Shown here in pieces: positions 26,001-41,000 of a stretch of DNA of 64,000 nt. Every line of letters starts with the position of its first letter. The first letter of the stretch is position 1. Source of the DNA: Hippopus hippopus (lineage: Eukaryota > Mollusca > Bivalvia > Cardiida > Cardiidae). The translations under genes and the position numbers were made by a program. The stretch covers positions 47,072,252-47,136,251 of the forward strand of contig OX328096.1 in NCBI GenBank assembly GCA_946811185.2, written 5' to 3'. The notes beneath the pieces were generated by a model. It was not told the origin of the DNA. It did not search any database and saw nothing but the letters and a program-made list of their open reading frames with translations.

Positions 26001-29000
26001 TAAGCTGCATTTAAATTGTTGACTGCAAATGTTTTCAGTTTGGTCCAGTACAAAATTTAGTCGTTTAATAAAGGCTTAAAGGGCAACTTCTTGCTCCACG
26101 CAATTATTCCTTTCCGTACAATTTTTCTAAATAGTACAGGCTAGAGAAGTTGGATCTGAACAGTGGCGGACGAAATCAAAACACATGGTAATGCACTGGT
26201 GAGCTGATTGTGGGAACAATATTAATCAAATTTATTTGAGCCATGTTCTGGAAAAAGGGGATTCAATGCATCTCCATGATGCATTATACCAAGCATGTCA
26301 TCACATAATTATAGATCCAAAAAATCCATTTAGTCTAACAATTGACTGAATCCTGACAAAGAATGGTCCTTTAACATGCAGAAAATTTACAAATAGCAAA
26401 ATGTTTTGACCCAAGTCTGCTTGCGTGGATTGTGCAGGCTGACCTGGGTTAATACTTTTTGCACATGCCTTCATGCCTTAAGCCCCCTTTTCACAGAATA
26501 TGGCTCAATTATCTTCAGCATTTACACAGACCATTTACTCACCATCATTTTATAAGCTGCTTGCAAAGCTGCCCCTAAAGCACTTCTTGTTTCCATATTA
26601 CCTTGAAACATTGATGGTAACTCGCTTAATAGCTCTGTAACTTGAGTTTTACATGCATGAAGATTGACTAGTAAATCATCTGGACAGGGTAGGAAAATAT
26701 CTGTAAAAGGAGAACAGGCTCAAATCTAGAAGAAGCTTTCAAAGTGACTTGTCTTACTCCTTACCTCCTGCATTCAACTTTTGTCACCTCACAGCAGACC
26801 ACTTCTGAAAACATTGAGGAAACTGGAGAAATTGCATATGACAATACTTTTTCTCCTTTTGATGCAATGTTTCCACATGCACTGATATATTGACATATTT
26901 TGACTCTTCATATTTTATACTATTATTTTTAGAGTTCCCTACTTCAAATTTGTTTCAGGCGGAAATATGCTCATGCATTTAAGAACTATAATTCCTGCCA
27001 CTATGCAAAGAAAAGATGTTGAAAAAGAATCTTAGAATATGATCTGAAAATCACTTGCCAAAATGCTGAAGAAAAAAGTGTGTAGAATTGAGAAAAAGTG
27101 CCAGAAAGGAGAAACATTTTGAAATGGAAGCAATTACATGAAACAAGCAACTGCTCTCTTTTCATACAATCTTTCCAAATGCTGTTAACTGCAGTGTTTT
27201 TGAAAATAATTTTGCAAGGTAATTAGCCAAATTATGCAGCCTTATCCATTCATTAAACAATCCTGAATTCTTTAAGAACCCTGTTGAAGAAGGCTTTTCC
27301 AAGCATTGTAGGAAAAGAAGAAAATGCTGATATATTCTCTTTTCCCCATCATGTCTTCTACTCTTTGAAAGACAAATTCCATGTTTTGAGTACCATTAAA
27401 ACTATTGTCAGCAAATGCATTCAATTTGGACAGGTCTAAAATTTTGTCATCTGGCAAAGATTAAATACCTTACTGGAAAAGGTTACCAGCATTTTCGCCT
27501 TTCCTCTCAATGCTTTTTACTCATTGAAAGAAAAATTTTATATGTTTTTCAATTTGGAAAAGTCTATAATTTTGTCATCAGGTAAAGAGTATACATACCA
27601 TCAATATCTCCTACAGTAAGCATCTGAGGCTGTGAAAGATTCTCTGCCAAGTTGAAGAAGTGCACTGCACTGTCATATGCAATAAAACCTATCTGTGTCC
27701 GAGAATCCCCCGGAATTTTGTCCATGACATCCAGTAAAGTTTCACATAACATATTCAAATATCCTGAAAAAGACAATGATAGGACTAAGTTTGTCTTGAA
27801 ATTGTCTTCCTAAAATCAAAATAACTGTTATTCACCATGAATAATTCTACGAAAATTAGACATGACAGAAAGAGCAATGTTTTACCTAAGGCCTATAACT
27901 TGGACAGACTTGATAGAGATTCAGCAGTTCATAGCATATACTAAAGCTTCCACACTATCTGTACAATATTCTGTCACTGCAATTTGGTTTTTGTTATTGC
28001 AGAAAAAGGTGTTATTGACTCTTAACCAAACAACAAAATTTACGCTTGTCCAAATTGTAAGCATTTGCATATGACAATTAAATGTGACTAAAACACTGAT
28101 ATTTGATCTTGAAAGGGTAGAAAACATTGTGGGAAAAGGAGAAAATGCTGGTTATCAGTCCCTTTCATGATGTTTTCAAAAGTCTTCTTTTTTCGGGTAG
28201 CTTTAACTCAGAATTGTTTGGTAAAGGGTTAAATGGTATCATATAATAGATGTCACTGCTATAGGGCAAATTGTTTGGGACAGGAATGTCTTTTATCTGA
28301 TAATATTTACTGAAGATACATGTATATAATCCCTAACTCTTTACCAAAAGACAAAGTTTTGAATATGTTCAAATTGAAAGCATTTACAGACCACAACCTA
28401 AATGTGCTCCAAATGATAGAAGTCATCTATGAAAGGGCAGAAAACATTGTGGGAAAAGGAGAAAATGCTGGCTACCAGCATTTTCTCCTTTTCCAACTAT
28501 ATTTTCAACAGGTCTTTAGGGTCGTTTAATTTCAGGATTGCGTGGTAACGGGTTAAAACAATACATAAATGAAATGGGTTCTACGTCAGTCAGTAAGAGA
28601 GACCAAAAACTTGATAATTATCCAATCATACTTACCAGTCTCAACTGCATTGAAAGACACATCTAACAGATACAAATACACAGCTGGCTGAGGGGGACGT
28701 AACTAAAAGGGAAAAAATGATTTTCCTTACTATTTGATTTCTTTACATAAATTTACATGTTTATTCATTTTTTTTCCAATTGAATATATTCGGTATGTCA
28801 TACTTCAAGATCAAGAAGTTAATGAAAATTATGCACAAATACCTTAAAAAATGTTTCCCCTTTGGTTATATGTTTACATTCTCAGTCTGCACTGTCTGGC
28901 TATGACAACAAAAGACAAATAATATGATTCTCTACGCTGCTGCAATCAAGTGAATGCAGAATAAATCAATATACTACCATTACTATGTACACGGTCAATA

Positions 29001-32000
29001 TCTTTCTTTAAATGTTACTATAGAGCAACAGAATGCTCCATAAATGAATGCAGGGTTGCATCTAGAAATTTTCAAATGGGGGCTTTCCCCCATCACATTC
29101 CGAAAAAAAGGGGGGCATGCCCCCACCCCCTTTAAATGTAAAGAAGGGGGATAAATTTCATGGTGATTTCCATTGTGTGGTAAAGAGTTAATGTATTATT
29201 TGTTTTTGTCTTTGGAAAAATTAATAAAGATCACATCCATTAAAGGGTTCTTTTATTCTAGTCTTTTTTCTTTGTATGAATGTCCTGTACCTTCTTCATA
29301 AACATTTGTTACAGAGCTATCACTGTAAGACAAGAAGACCTAACCCCCACCCTACACTACGTTGTTCAATATTTTCAATTCATAAATTACCTCAGTATTA
29401 GACAGAGATTTTAGCTTCCAATTATTGTTTTATACAGATATTTATATAAATTACCTGCTTGAATTCACAATCAAACCTGAAAAGACAGTCTGAAGTGCCT
29501 CTCATCAGACCATGTCAAATTGTCATTTTGCTGTGTTAGGGGTTTTCGCCATTTTTTAAGTGATCAAATTTTCATGTCTATTATTTTTTTTATAAGTATT
29601 TCTGCATCATATGGCATCAATAACGGTAGCAGGTATCTTAAAAACCTCTCAATTTTACACAAGAAAAGTGGATTAACATCATTATCACGCTTTTCATCTA
29701 TGGCTTGCCAGCTTGTTCATTTGTGATAAATGGTGACATATGGTCCTGTTTACATAGGAGTTATGATCTTGCAAGAAATTTGTAGCCTAAAGACATTACT
29801 TGTCTTTAGGCTACAATTTTGCCAGCGCCTCATTTTTGGAGACATTTTTCCAGAATTGTAGCATCTGGTGGCACTGGCGATGGAAAACTCGGGCCCTGCA
29901 GGGAGGCTATTCATCTGCATAAAACAGATGACAAGTGCCTATTGATGTGATCAAAATAACCCAATGTTTGCAGCATTTTTGATTTAGGGCGCGATTTGGT
30001 GCACAATCAAATTTCGTTTTCGAGAGATTTTAGATTTTAAAGCAGAATTTTAGCAATCCCGTGCTAGATGCAATCCTGTGAATGAACACATTGCAGAAAG
30101 TTTTTGCTAAAGTTTAAGCATACCATATATTCTGATGGAGCAATAAATTCGATTGTGGCTGATTTGATCTCTGGCCTGCGTTGGGGGTCTCCATAAGTCT
30201 TTGATGCTGGATCAAAGGAAAATTCATCTGGCACTGAAATAAACAAATATAGCACTTAGCATCATAAAAACCCACTTCAATAAACAACTTGAATGTTCAA
30301 ATTCGGTTATTCCAAAATTAAGAGTTCAGTGCAGGTTGACATGGATCAATTTTTTTTGTTTTTGCTATTTGTAAATTTTCTGCATGTCAAAAGGACCATT
30401 CTACCTCATGACTCAATAGGTTGTTAGACAAAATGGATCTCATGGGGCCATAATTATGAGATAACTTGCTTGGTATACTGTATCACAAAATACATATAAT
30501 CCCCATTTCCAAGAGCACCTCTCATATCATTATACTGTAGTTATTGATAACTTACATGTAGTGCTATACTTACATTCATTTACACAGAAGCACAAGTTAC
30601 ACTTCCATCTTCGATTATCAACAAAGTACACAAATGGATTAATGTAGGTTCGACATTTACGACACCGTACAATAACACTAGACTGTATCACAGGCAGTTG
30701 CTGAAAACAGAAACATAAAATAATATAATAATCACAACAGAGTACTAGAATTTAAGAACCTGCTATGATTTTAATAGAAAAGGTAACTCAACTTATTATA
30801 GTGAGATCCTTCCAATACATGGTAATTGACTATGATAGAATTTAAAATAACTTTCTTAGACATAAGCCTTCATCAAACAATCATGTGGTGTAACAACTGT
30901 AGTTTCTCCTTTTCAAAAACCCTCTTCCTCTGGGTTGTTGAAACACACACTGGTAAAGTGTGAATTTATACTACTAATAATGATAAATAGAGGATATTTG
31001 TTTTTTAAAGTGAAAGATTGAAATTTATTTCATCTCGTGAACATCATCGGTAATATTTTCATGAGTGGCGCAGCCACTCATGAAAATATTACCGATGATG
31101 TTCACTCGATGAAATAAATTTCGATCTTTCACTGTAAAAAACAAATATTCTATTTATTTCATGCTTTTAACCCTTTCTTGGGGAAACTTAATAAAAATCC
31201 AGTACAGTTCTTTTCGGTTATTCTCCGTGGCGTACCCCCTCCGCATAGCAACGCATTACAATATTACATCAAGCGCGAGAAATGTAAGGTAAATGACGTC
31301 ATATTTCCATCTGGTTGTGAGGCACGCGCATTTTACCTAGGTAACTTGTGCGCGGGAACAACTGTTTCCGCCTTCAATTGAAGAGTAACAATATAACTAG
31401 AGGCGCTTGAGCGTCTGTATCGCTCCACAGGCCTGATATTTCTATAATGGCGAAAGGAAGTTTTTAACAATTATCATTCAATCCTGCATTTTAGCTCACT
31501 GAAGAAACAATTTGGTAGACAACCACCATAGGAACTTACCTGCAAAACAACAATGAAATCCAATGAATAGTTTTAGAGAAGAAATTTTTCAAAGATTTTA
31601 CTTTATACCATAAAAGGAAAATGAGTCTCCCATAAAAGCCATGTTTTTTGACAGATCTTTTTTTTTTTAAGGAATTCTGTAAACCTGTATCTAAGGAACA
31701 TTCCTGCAAAATAATAATGCTATCCAAATAGCGGTTTGGGAGGAGAAGATTTTTAAAGGTTTTTTACTTTGGTTGCCATGGCAACCAGAATTCTTCATGG
31801 AACACAATTATTTGAAGGAATTTGAAAGAGGACCACCAAAGGAACATTCCTGTGAAATTTGGTAAAAATCCAGTCAATAGTTTCTGAGGAGAAGTTTTTT
31901 AAAGAAAAAGTTTATGGACGCACGCACGGACGAACGAACGGACGGACGGACGCACGACGGACACAATGCCATGACAATAGCTCGCTGGCCTTTGGCCAGT

Positions 32001-35000
32001 GGAGCTAAAAATTGGTATTTTCACTGGTCGTAACCATGAAATATCGAAAAATATTTCACCGATATTTCTCGATAAGCTACCGGAAAGCATGAAATAATAC
32101 TGATTTATTCCTATTTTACAAGAATATCTACAATCTGTGATACTTATCTGTAACTATACTGTCAACAAAGGACACCAGAAATAATTGGTCAAAACACAGT
32201 GTGTTTTGATCCTAAGCCTGAACATAATTCTAGACCCTCCAACTAAAGACAAAAGACATCTTCAATATTAAGGTTGATTTATACAAGCCATGGGTCAAAA
32301 TCAGATCCGTCTCAATCCTATGTAAAAATTATATTATGCAGTCTCTTCTGACAATTAAGAAATTCACAAAAGCATTTAAATATGTAACTTACGGCTAAAT
32401 CCTTAAATGGATGTATCAAAATACCTAGGGGTAGACGAGCCTTACTCAACAAAGCTGATGTTTGTGGAATAGCATTCAATGTACATCTGAATACCCTGGG
32501 ATATAAAGAGAATAAATACATTAATATATCAAATTATGATTGATAATTAAATAATGTATGATGCAAAAAGTTTTAGGTATTTATTGTGAAATAGAAATGA
32601 TTTTATAACAGAAAAAAAATAAGGGGACACCAACAGCCAAATACACTAACTGACATCAACATGCCAGATAAACTGACTATCACTTAACTCACATGCACTT
32701 TTAGGATTATTCAACATATATCCCCACAAATATTCAACTGGCATAATGAAAATTACATGCAAGCTAAAAAAATTGCTCATTCCAAGTAATTTCCTGAATG
32801 CCACAAGTTTAAAATCCTCTCTACTAAAAAATGGGGCACAGAATATTCTTTTCTCTGTGGCTCACAAAGTGTGTGCAATGGCTTGACCTGAAATTAAATT
32901 AACTAAGGATATTAAGATCAGGATAAAAATAGTTTGGCTTACTAAAGGGCTTCTTATCTCATATACATGTAGTTTTAACAACAAAGTCAAATTCAAACTG
33001 CTGCTGCTACAAAACAAAATGGTGGTAGCATGTTTTGGTAGAAAACAATCTGGATTTACACACTTTTATATAGTAATAACAAACAAAGTTTCTCAATACG
33101 TTAAAAATTCAAAAGGAAAGATCGAGTGTTGTACACTTACTCTGGGTTACAGTTCACAGACCTAGGGTCATTTGGTATAACAGGTTTTGGAATTTTCACT
33201 CCCTCAGTTGGTATCAGTTGCTTCTGTTGCAACAAATTTATATTCTGGCTACCCTGAAAGTAGAACAGTTAACACTCTGAGCACTATCTTCAATTTGCAG
33301 GCAGTGAAAATCAACTTTTAAACTTTTCCAATGTTAGGGTGCTCAGTACATAAATCTATGGCTGCTTTTGTTCTTTATAGTATACATCAAGATAATGGTT
33401 ATCAAAACATATAGTCTGATCTTATATCTTTACTGTCAGCTAGTCTGAGATATAATTGTCGAGAGCAGTCTTAGTATAACAAAATATATGTTTTTGTGAA
33501 TGAAAGTGTTATTACTGTGCAATTCTTTTGAAGTCTCTGAATCTTGATGAAATAATTACTGATTATGGAAAATTAGTTTAAGAACTGAAGCAAAGCTCAC
33601 CAAGCACACTGAATATGGAAAACAAAACCATTCAAGGTATAGAGGATATTTGTTTTTTTACGGTGAATGTGCCACTCGTGAAAATATTACCAATGATGTT
33701 CACTCGATGAAATAAATTTCGATTTTTCACTGAAAAAAACAAATATTCTATTTATTTCATGCTTTTAACCCTTTCTGGGGTGAACTTAATCAAAATCCAG
33801 TACAGTTCTTTTCGGTTATTCCCCGTGGCGTACCCCCTCTGCATAGCAATGCATTACAATATTATGTCAAGCGCGAGAAATGTAAGGTAAATTACGTCAT
33901 ATTTCCATCTGGTTGTGAGGCACGCGCATTTTACCTAGGTAACTAGTGTGCGGGAACAACTGTTTCTCCCTTCAATTAAAGAGTCAGAATATAAATATCA
34001 ATATTTTCACTGGTTGTAACCATGAAATATTGAAAAATATTTCACCGATATTTCTCTATAACCTACCAGAAAGCATGAAAAAATTTGTCTTATATTAATT
34101 AGCTTTTAAATGAAATACAAATAAGGTTCCCACTCTCTTTCTTAACCCTTTATCATACAATACAAAATTTTAATGACCCTGATGAACAAGGCTTATGAAA
34201 ACATTCTACGAAAAGGAGAAAATTCTGGTAACCATCAGTTCCTCCTTTTCCCAGATTGTTTTCTACTCTTTCAAAGGCAAGTTACAATTTTTGAGGCACA
34301 TATAATTTGTCATCTGCAAAAGCTTTCACTGTGGTCAAGTCTAAAATTCTGTTCTGTAGTAACCAGCATTTTCTCCCCTCCCCCACTCATGTTTTCTACA
34401 CTTCCTGAGGCAAATTTCACTTCTCGAGTCTAATTTGTTGTCTGCACAAGCTTTCAATTTGGTGGAGTATAAAATTTTGTAGTCTGGTAAAATGTTTAAT
34501 CTTTACCAGTTGACAAAATTATAGACTTGTCCAGTGCTACAGAAAAGCTTTGTTCTTACATTCTTACCAATTGATTTTAAGGAAAAAATAAGATTGAAGT
34601 CTCAGCCAAGTAAATGGTTAGGTTTGGGACCCAAAATTATAAACCCCTAACAAACTACTGGTATCCCGTGTTTTAATGACCCTGAGAAATACGACTTTGT
34701 AGACAATTTGGTAAAAAGAAAAAATATTGGAAACCAGCATTTCCTCCTTTTCCCAAAAAGCCTTGTACCCTGTTAGAGACAAATTCCATCAATCAAAATC
34801 AAAGGGATTGTCCTTGGCAAAACCTTCAAATTACACACATGTCCAAAATTTTGTCTGGTAGAGTTATTGGTGTAAAGCCCAAGACCATTCAACTTGAGAT
34901 TTCTTTTGTAATTATCAGGCTAGGACCTGGTCTATTACAGCAATACTTCTTGCACAACATTTCTGAAAACACACACACAATGTGCTTGTTTGTTTACTAA

Positions 35001-38000
35001 CCTGTATTGACATGGAACCAAGATTTGATGACAAGGGGTCATTATTTCCGTAAGTCTTCACAAACTCTCCAATTGACTTTCCTGTGGTCTGGTTTATTGG
35101 CTGCCCGGGTCCAAACCCACCCGGTTGATTCTGATTGAAACCTGGTGTTTGTGAGCTAGACATGGGAGGTGTTGGGTATCTAGGATGCTGGCTAGGTCCT
35201 CTTGGGGGAGGAAATCCAGGTTGCTGATTTGGAACTGAGCCTCCAGGCTGATTGCTGGTAGGCGGAGGAGGGAACCCTGGCACTTGATTGACACCTTGTG
35301 GTGGCATGAATCCAGGCTGTTGATTTGTTGATATTGGGGGAGGAGGAAATCCTGGTCTCTGGTTGGTCATATTTTGTGTAGGAAATGGAGGTTGTTGATT
35401 AGTTGATATTGGTGGTGGTGGAAATCCAGGTTGCTGGTTTATTGATATAGGAGGTGCAGGTGGAAATCCAGGATGCTGACTGTTAGATGTAGAGGGATGA
35501 GGTGGAAAGCCAGGATGTTGACTGGCTGGAGGAGGAGCTCCAGGCTGCTGATTGGCTGATATAGGAGAGGGAGGAAACCCAGGTTGCTGATTGGCCGAAA
35601 TTGGGGGATTAAGTTGCCTCAACATTTGGCTAGTTGATGATGGAGGTGGTGGAAATCCAGGCCTCTGTCCTCCAGTCTGAGCTCTTACTGGCATTCCTGG
35701 TCTTTGGCCAAAGGCTACAAAAGGTGCAAAACCTGGCCGATTCTGACCAACTGATGTTGATGGCATGGGTGGAAATCCTGGTCTGGGAGGAGCTCCAATT
35801 TGATTGGCTGGTGGTAGAAAGCTAAGTCTCAGATTGGGCAGGTTACTGGGTGACATATCCATACCCTGACCAGGGACATATTGATTTGGTGGCAGAGGAA
35901 ACCTTGGGTTACCAACTTGTTGAGATGGTATGTTTGATGCCACTGATTTACTTGGATCTGAAAGTTTTTGTTCACCCATAGTTGGACCTGATGCACCATC
36001 AGGTCCCCACTGAGTTGATGGGGGTTTCATTGCTGGAGTATCTGCTTGATCTGAAAAATAAAATGTACAAAACTTAAGCTGTAATGAGTTGCAATACATC
36101 CTCTTCTAAAAGCATAGTTAAGAGCCTACTAACCTTCAGTACTTGTTCACACTGCTATCATGTTTTCATGTGTATTCATGTAAAATAATTTTTCCAGACA
36201 AAAATATTTTATAAATGCAGGCCACAAATCATATGTCATTCAAATTATCAAAGTTTTCCTAGAAAAGATTAAGTCAAGCATTTTCTGCTTTTGCAACAAT
36301 ATTTTTTAAAGTTTTCTTCTTGGGGGTAGCTACTAAAACCATGATCATTTTGTAAAAAGTTAAGGTTTGATTCAAGTTGTCTATCCTTACTTTATACAAA
36401 TGTCTTCAAAAACATCAGACGTATGTTTTATATAGTCAGCAAACAATCATACAATAGTCTAAAAAACAATGGCTGACCTGAGAACTGACCCTCCAAAGCA
36501 TCAAAATTCTGTCCAGTCATTGTAGATGGTGAACTTGTCCTAGATGACTTTTGAGAAGGAGGTCCTGAAAATATACAGACAAACTGTTTAGGCTGGTAAA
36601 ATATAAATAAGCTTTTTTCTTCAGTATAAATGAAGATAAAATTGGAAAAACTATCCATTTCAGTACCAAATATACATGTATAAACTCATCATTTTTGGAG
36701 GGTTGAGAATATAATCGACTGAAACTTAGGAAACATTTTCATCTTCTAGGCTTGACCTGACAAGCAGACAGTAAAGATCCAAAATCAGACTGCTTGCTCT
36801 GTACCATACGATCTTGATCTATGCTGTATCGTATCGAACAGCCCCTGATTTTGTTCATGGTGCTGAAAGGTCTAAAGACTTTGTTATCAAAAGTCATGAT
36901 AGATATCATTTGATATTTGAAAAGAAATTATAGTGAAACCTGATGCTATTGCGATTCTTCAATCATTTGTATGTTTCCTAATGAGAATCAACAATGAATT
37001 CTTCAACTGTCATTGTTTTCAAAGAAAATATAACTTTGAAGTGGTAGAATGTAAACTTGCAGGAGACACCTATCTAACTAATGAGTACGATGTCTCTACT
37101 CTCCAGACAGGATAAATATAGATCAGACTGCACAGAAGGTACCATCAGGTTGTGAATCCATACTGTCCAACAGTTTATGAGATGTCTTATCAAATCAGTA
37201 TAAGAACAGCAGTATATTAGTGCTTTTTAACCCTCTACAGCGCAATCCCCAGTTATAACCAGTCCCAAGAAAGAAGTCTTTTGAAAACATTGTGGAAAAA
37301 GGAAAAAGTGCTGGTAACCAGCATTTTCTCTCCTTTCAATAATGTTTTTACCCTTTCAAAGACAAATATAGTTACTTGAGTTATGGTTACTTTTTCATCT
37401 GAAAAAATACTTTCAATATGGATGAGTGTAAAATTTTGTCGTTTGGTAGGATAACTGTACAATTTCAAAGATCAAATCTGGCTACAAAGGCAACAAGATT
37501 CAAAATCAATATACATGTATGAGTACATTCTCAGTACATGTATGTGTTACTGTTACAAAATGATGAAGCACTATCCGATCCACTTAACTTATTAACCTTT
37601 ATACTATTTAACCATTACCATACAACATTATTTTAGACATGAGTAATAAAAGTGAGATATAGAGAAACTGTAACTCTTTTCCAGACAACAAAAGCTAGCC
37701 TGGGTCCAGGCGGTAATGAATGTTTAATTACTCCTAATTGTGGCCTCCTTTCACGATTTATACATATCTATGGCAACAAACTAATAATTAAGTTCCATAA
37801 TTATAAGTCATTTTTGACAAAGTATACCTGGATATAAAAAAGGAAAAAATGATAAGAGTAGAACCCAGGCTAAACCAAATCTTACACTAATCCATACTGA
37901 AAACATTTGCATCTAGGAAAAATTACATGTGGCCCAAATTACTGATTTGTCTTTGAAAGGAGTTTAAAAAAACAATGTTGGAAAAGCAGAGAGATGCTGG

Positions 38001-41000
38001 TTACCAGAAATTTTTCCATCTCTCAAAATGTGTTGAAAAAGCTTTTTCCTCTTGGTAATTAAATTGCTTTTTCATTGGCAAAGAGTTAAAAGTAAAAGGT
38101 TTTTACTCCAAAATTTAATGATATGCAATACATTTTGGGGAAATGAGATATTGCTTGTTACAAGCAATTGCCTTTCATTCCACAACATTTTTGATGGCTC
38201 TCTTAGACCCATCATTACAAGGAGTCCAGGAGAAACATTCACAGTCTAAACTCTTTATCAGACAAAAAATTTTTAGATTTGTCCACATTGAACACATTGG
38301 CAGACAACAAATTCATTGTAGCTCAAAGGATGATTTCTGCCTTAGAAGTGGTATAAAACATTCTGGGAAAAGGAAAAAAATGCTGATTACCAACATTTTT
38401 CTCCTTTTCCTACAATATTTTCAATATTATTTCTCATCTGGGTGGTTTAACTCAGCATTGTGTAATAAAGGGGTTAATTGAAGGAGATGGAAAACATGGT
38501 GGGAAAAGAATCAATTACTTCGCAGAAATTTTTCCCTTTCTCACAATATTTTCTGTAGCAGTCTTTCTGTGAAGATATGAAAGTCATAGATGTATAATAA
38601 TGGCTTCAACCTTTTAGGTGATATAATTTATATGAATATCATACTGTTGCAAGAATAATTATGTTCAGGTGTTTTACCATTTTCGTATTAACTCTTTACA
38701 AGATAATAAAATTTTAGATATGTTGAAACTGAAAGCATTTGCAGATGAAAAAAATCAATGTGATTCAAAAATTGAAATTTGTTTCATGAAAGGTGGAAAA
38801 CATTGTGGGAAAAGGAGAAAATGCTGATTACCAGCATTTTCTCCTTTTACCACGATGTTTTCAAAGGCTTTCTCCCTCAGGGTTGTTAAAACTCTGGATT
38901 GTGTGGTAAAGGGTTAACCTCGTGCATTTTCCTTTAATTCTTATCCAATATGAGTATACTGCAAAAAAAAAAAGCGCCTCTGGCTATTACTCTTTACCAC
39001 GTGATGACATTGCAGACTTGTCCAAAATGAAAGCATTTGCAGACGACAATTTAACCCTGTACCACACGACCAATTTTAGACCTGTCCGAATTGAAAGCAT
39101 TTGCAGAGGACAGTTTCAATGCGGATCATATTAAATGATTTTTCTTTGATAGGGTAGAAAACATTGTGGGAAAAGGAGAAAATGCTGGTTACCAGCATTT
39201 TCTCCTTTTCCCACAATGTTTTCAAAAGCCTTCTCTATCAGGGGTGTCAAAAGTCGTCATTGTGTGGTAAAAGGTTAAATGTGGCTCAAATGCTACAATT
39301 TGTCTCTGATAGGATAGAAGGCATTGTGGGAGAAAATGCTTGTTACCAGCATTTGCTTCTCAGAATTTTTTCAAAAGGCTCCTTTTTCAGTGTAGTTAAA
39401 ACTCGGGATTGTATGGTAGAGGGTTAAGCATTAGTATCTTATCACACTTTTTACTTAAATTTCATAGGGGTTCAGAAGAAATGTAGAGAACTCTAATCAT
39501 AAAGTATTCATGTACATTTGGCACTTCCAAAGTATTTTGAAATTCTCTAGTCTCTAGAGGGAAGAGGAAAAAGCTATATAGAGGATCTTACATGAGTGTT
39601 TATGTATTATCATTTTTATCGAACGAGTTGACTTAAGTTGTATGACGCGAGCCTTGGTGAGCGTCAAATACATTTTAGTCAACGAGTTTGATAAAAATGA
39701 TAATACGTAAACACGAATGTGAGATTCTATTTATCACATAAAACGAATGACAGACAGAAAAATATCCCGCATCATCACCTTTAGCCTCTATACTGTTCAC
39801 GGGTCCATGTTTACAGTTGTAGTTTGGTTTCAAATGTGTACATACACAAGTAGATAGTTTTGACATTTACACCGAAAGAAAAGTGAAATAGTTTATAGAG
39901 GGGTTAAGTCCACCTTTTTCCGCAATAATATTGATTTTAAGAGGCTTTCACTGCTTTTCTTGGTTTTTACCAAACATGAAAATCAAAAACTTTTTGCGCC
40001 TATACGTCTTAGCAACAGTGACGTCATTTTTCCCTGAAACGGCGCAACAGTACAAATTCCCGCACAAACTGTGGTTGGTTTCTCTGGCTTCAAGCGCTCG
40101 TGACTGAAAACTGACCAGAACCGGGACCCAAAAGACGATAATACACTAGTGTATTATCAAAAATAAGTCATGGGCTTAATACACTGCCGGAGGAGATTTT
40201 ATGTGATAAATTATTTTTCATCATTGTCCTGATTCGTAATATAAGTGATCCTCGCAAATAAATAATATCAGCAAACTAATAAAGAATACAAGCCACTATC
40301 ACACAATGCAGTTCTGATACTAGTTGTTTAACTCTTCACCAAACAATAAAATGTTGTACTGAACCAAATTGAAAACAATTGCTGATAACAAATCAAAGGT
40401 AGCTCAAATGATGATAACTGTCTTTGATAAGGTAGAAACATTGTAGGAAAAGGAAAAAATGCTGGTTACCAGCATTTTCTCCTTTTCCCACAATTTTTTC
40501 AAAAGTCTCACCATTGTGTGGTAAAGGGTTAACTCTTTACTATACAAGAAAATTTTAGACTTTACCAAATTTAAAGTTCCAGTAGACTTCAAATTAAATC
40601 GGGCTCAAATCCTTGATTTTTTTTTTTATAGAGAAGTAGAAAATCTTGTGGGAAAAGGAGAAAATGCCGGTTAATACTACAATGTTTTCTGAAGCTTTCT
40701 TTCTTAGGGTTGTTAAAACTCATAAATTGTGAGAAACACGAAGATGCCATCAAAGAATCTGTACTATGTCTTTGTTTGTATTTAATGCTGTTGTCAACAT
40801 TATTTCAGTTTTATCTCTGTGACCAGTGCACCTATCTAAACTTTTCTAGAGTTGTCACACAAAATTCTTTCCAAGCCACTGGCTGCTTTTCCACATAATC
40901 AACAATATTCAGAAGTGAGTATGGTGGCATATTTCTGCCACAAGATATGAGATAGCTATCATGATAATTTCAGAAAACTATCACAATAAATTAAAGTTTC

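Noticed and set aside
35634..35825. 63-residue plus-strand open frame
   Set aside because: Antisense shadow of the SEC24 exon 5 proline-rich array.
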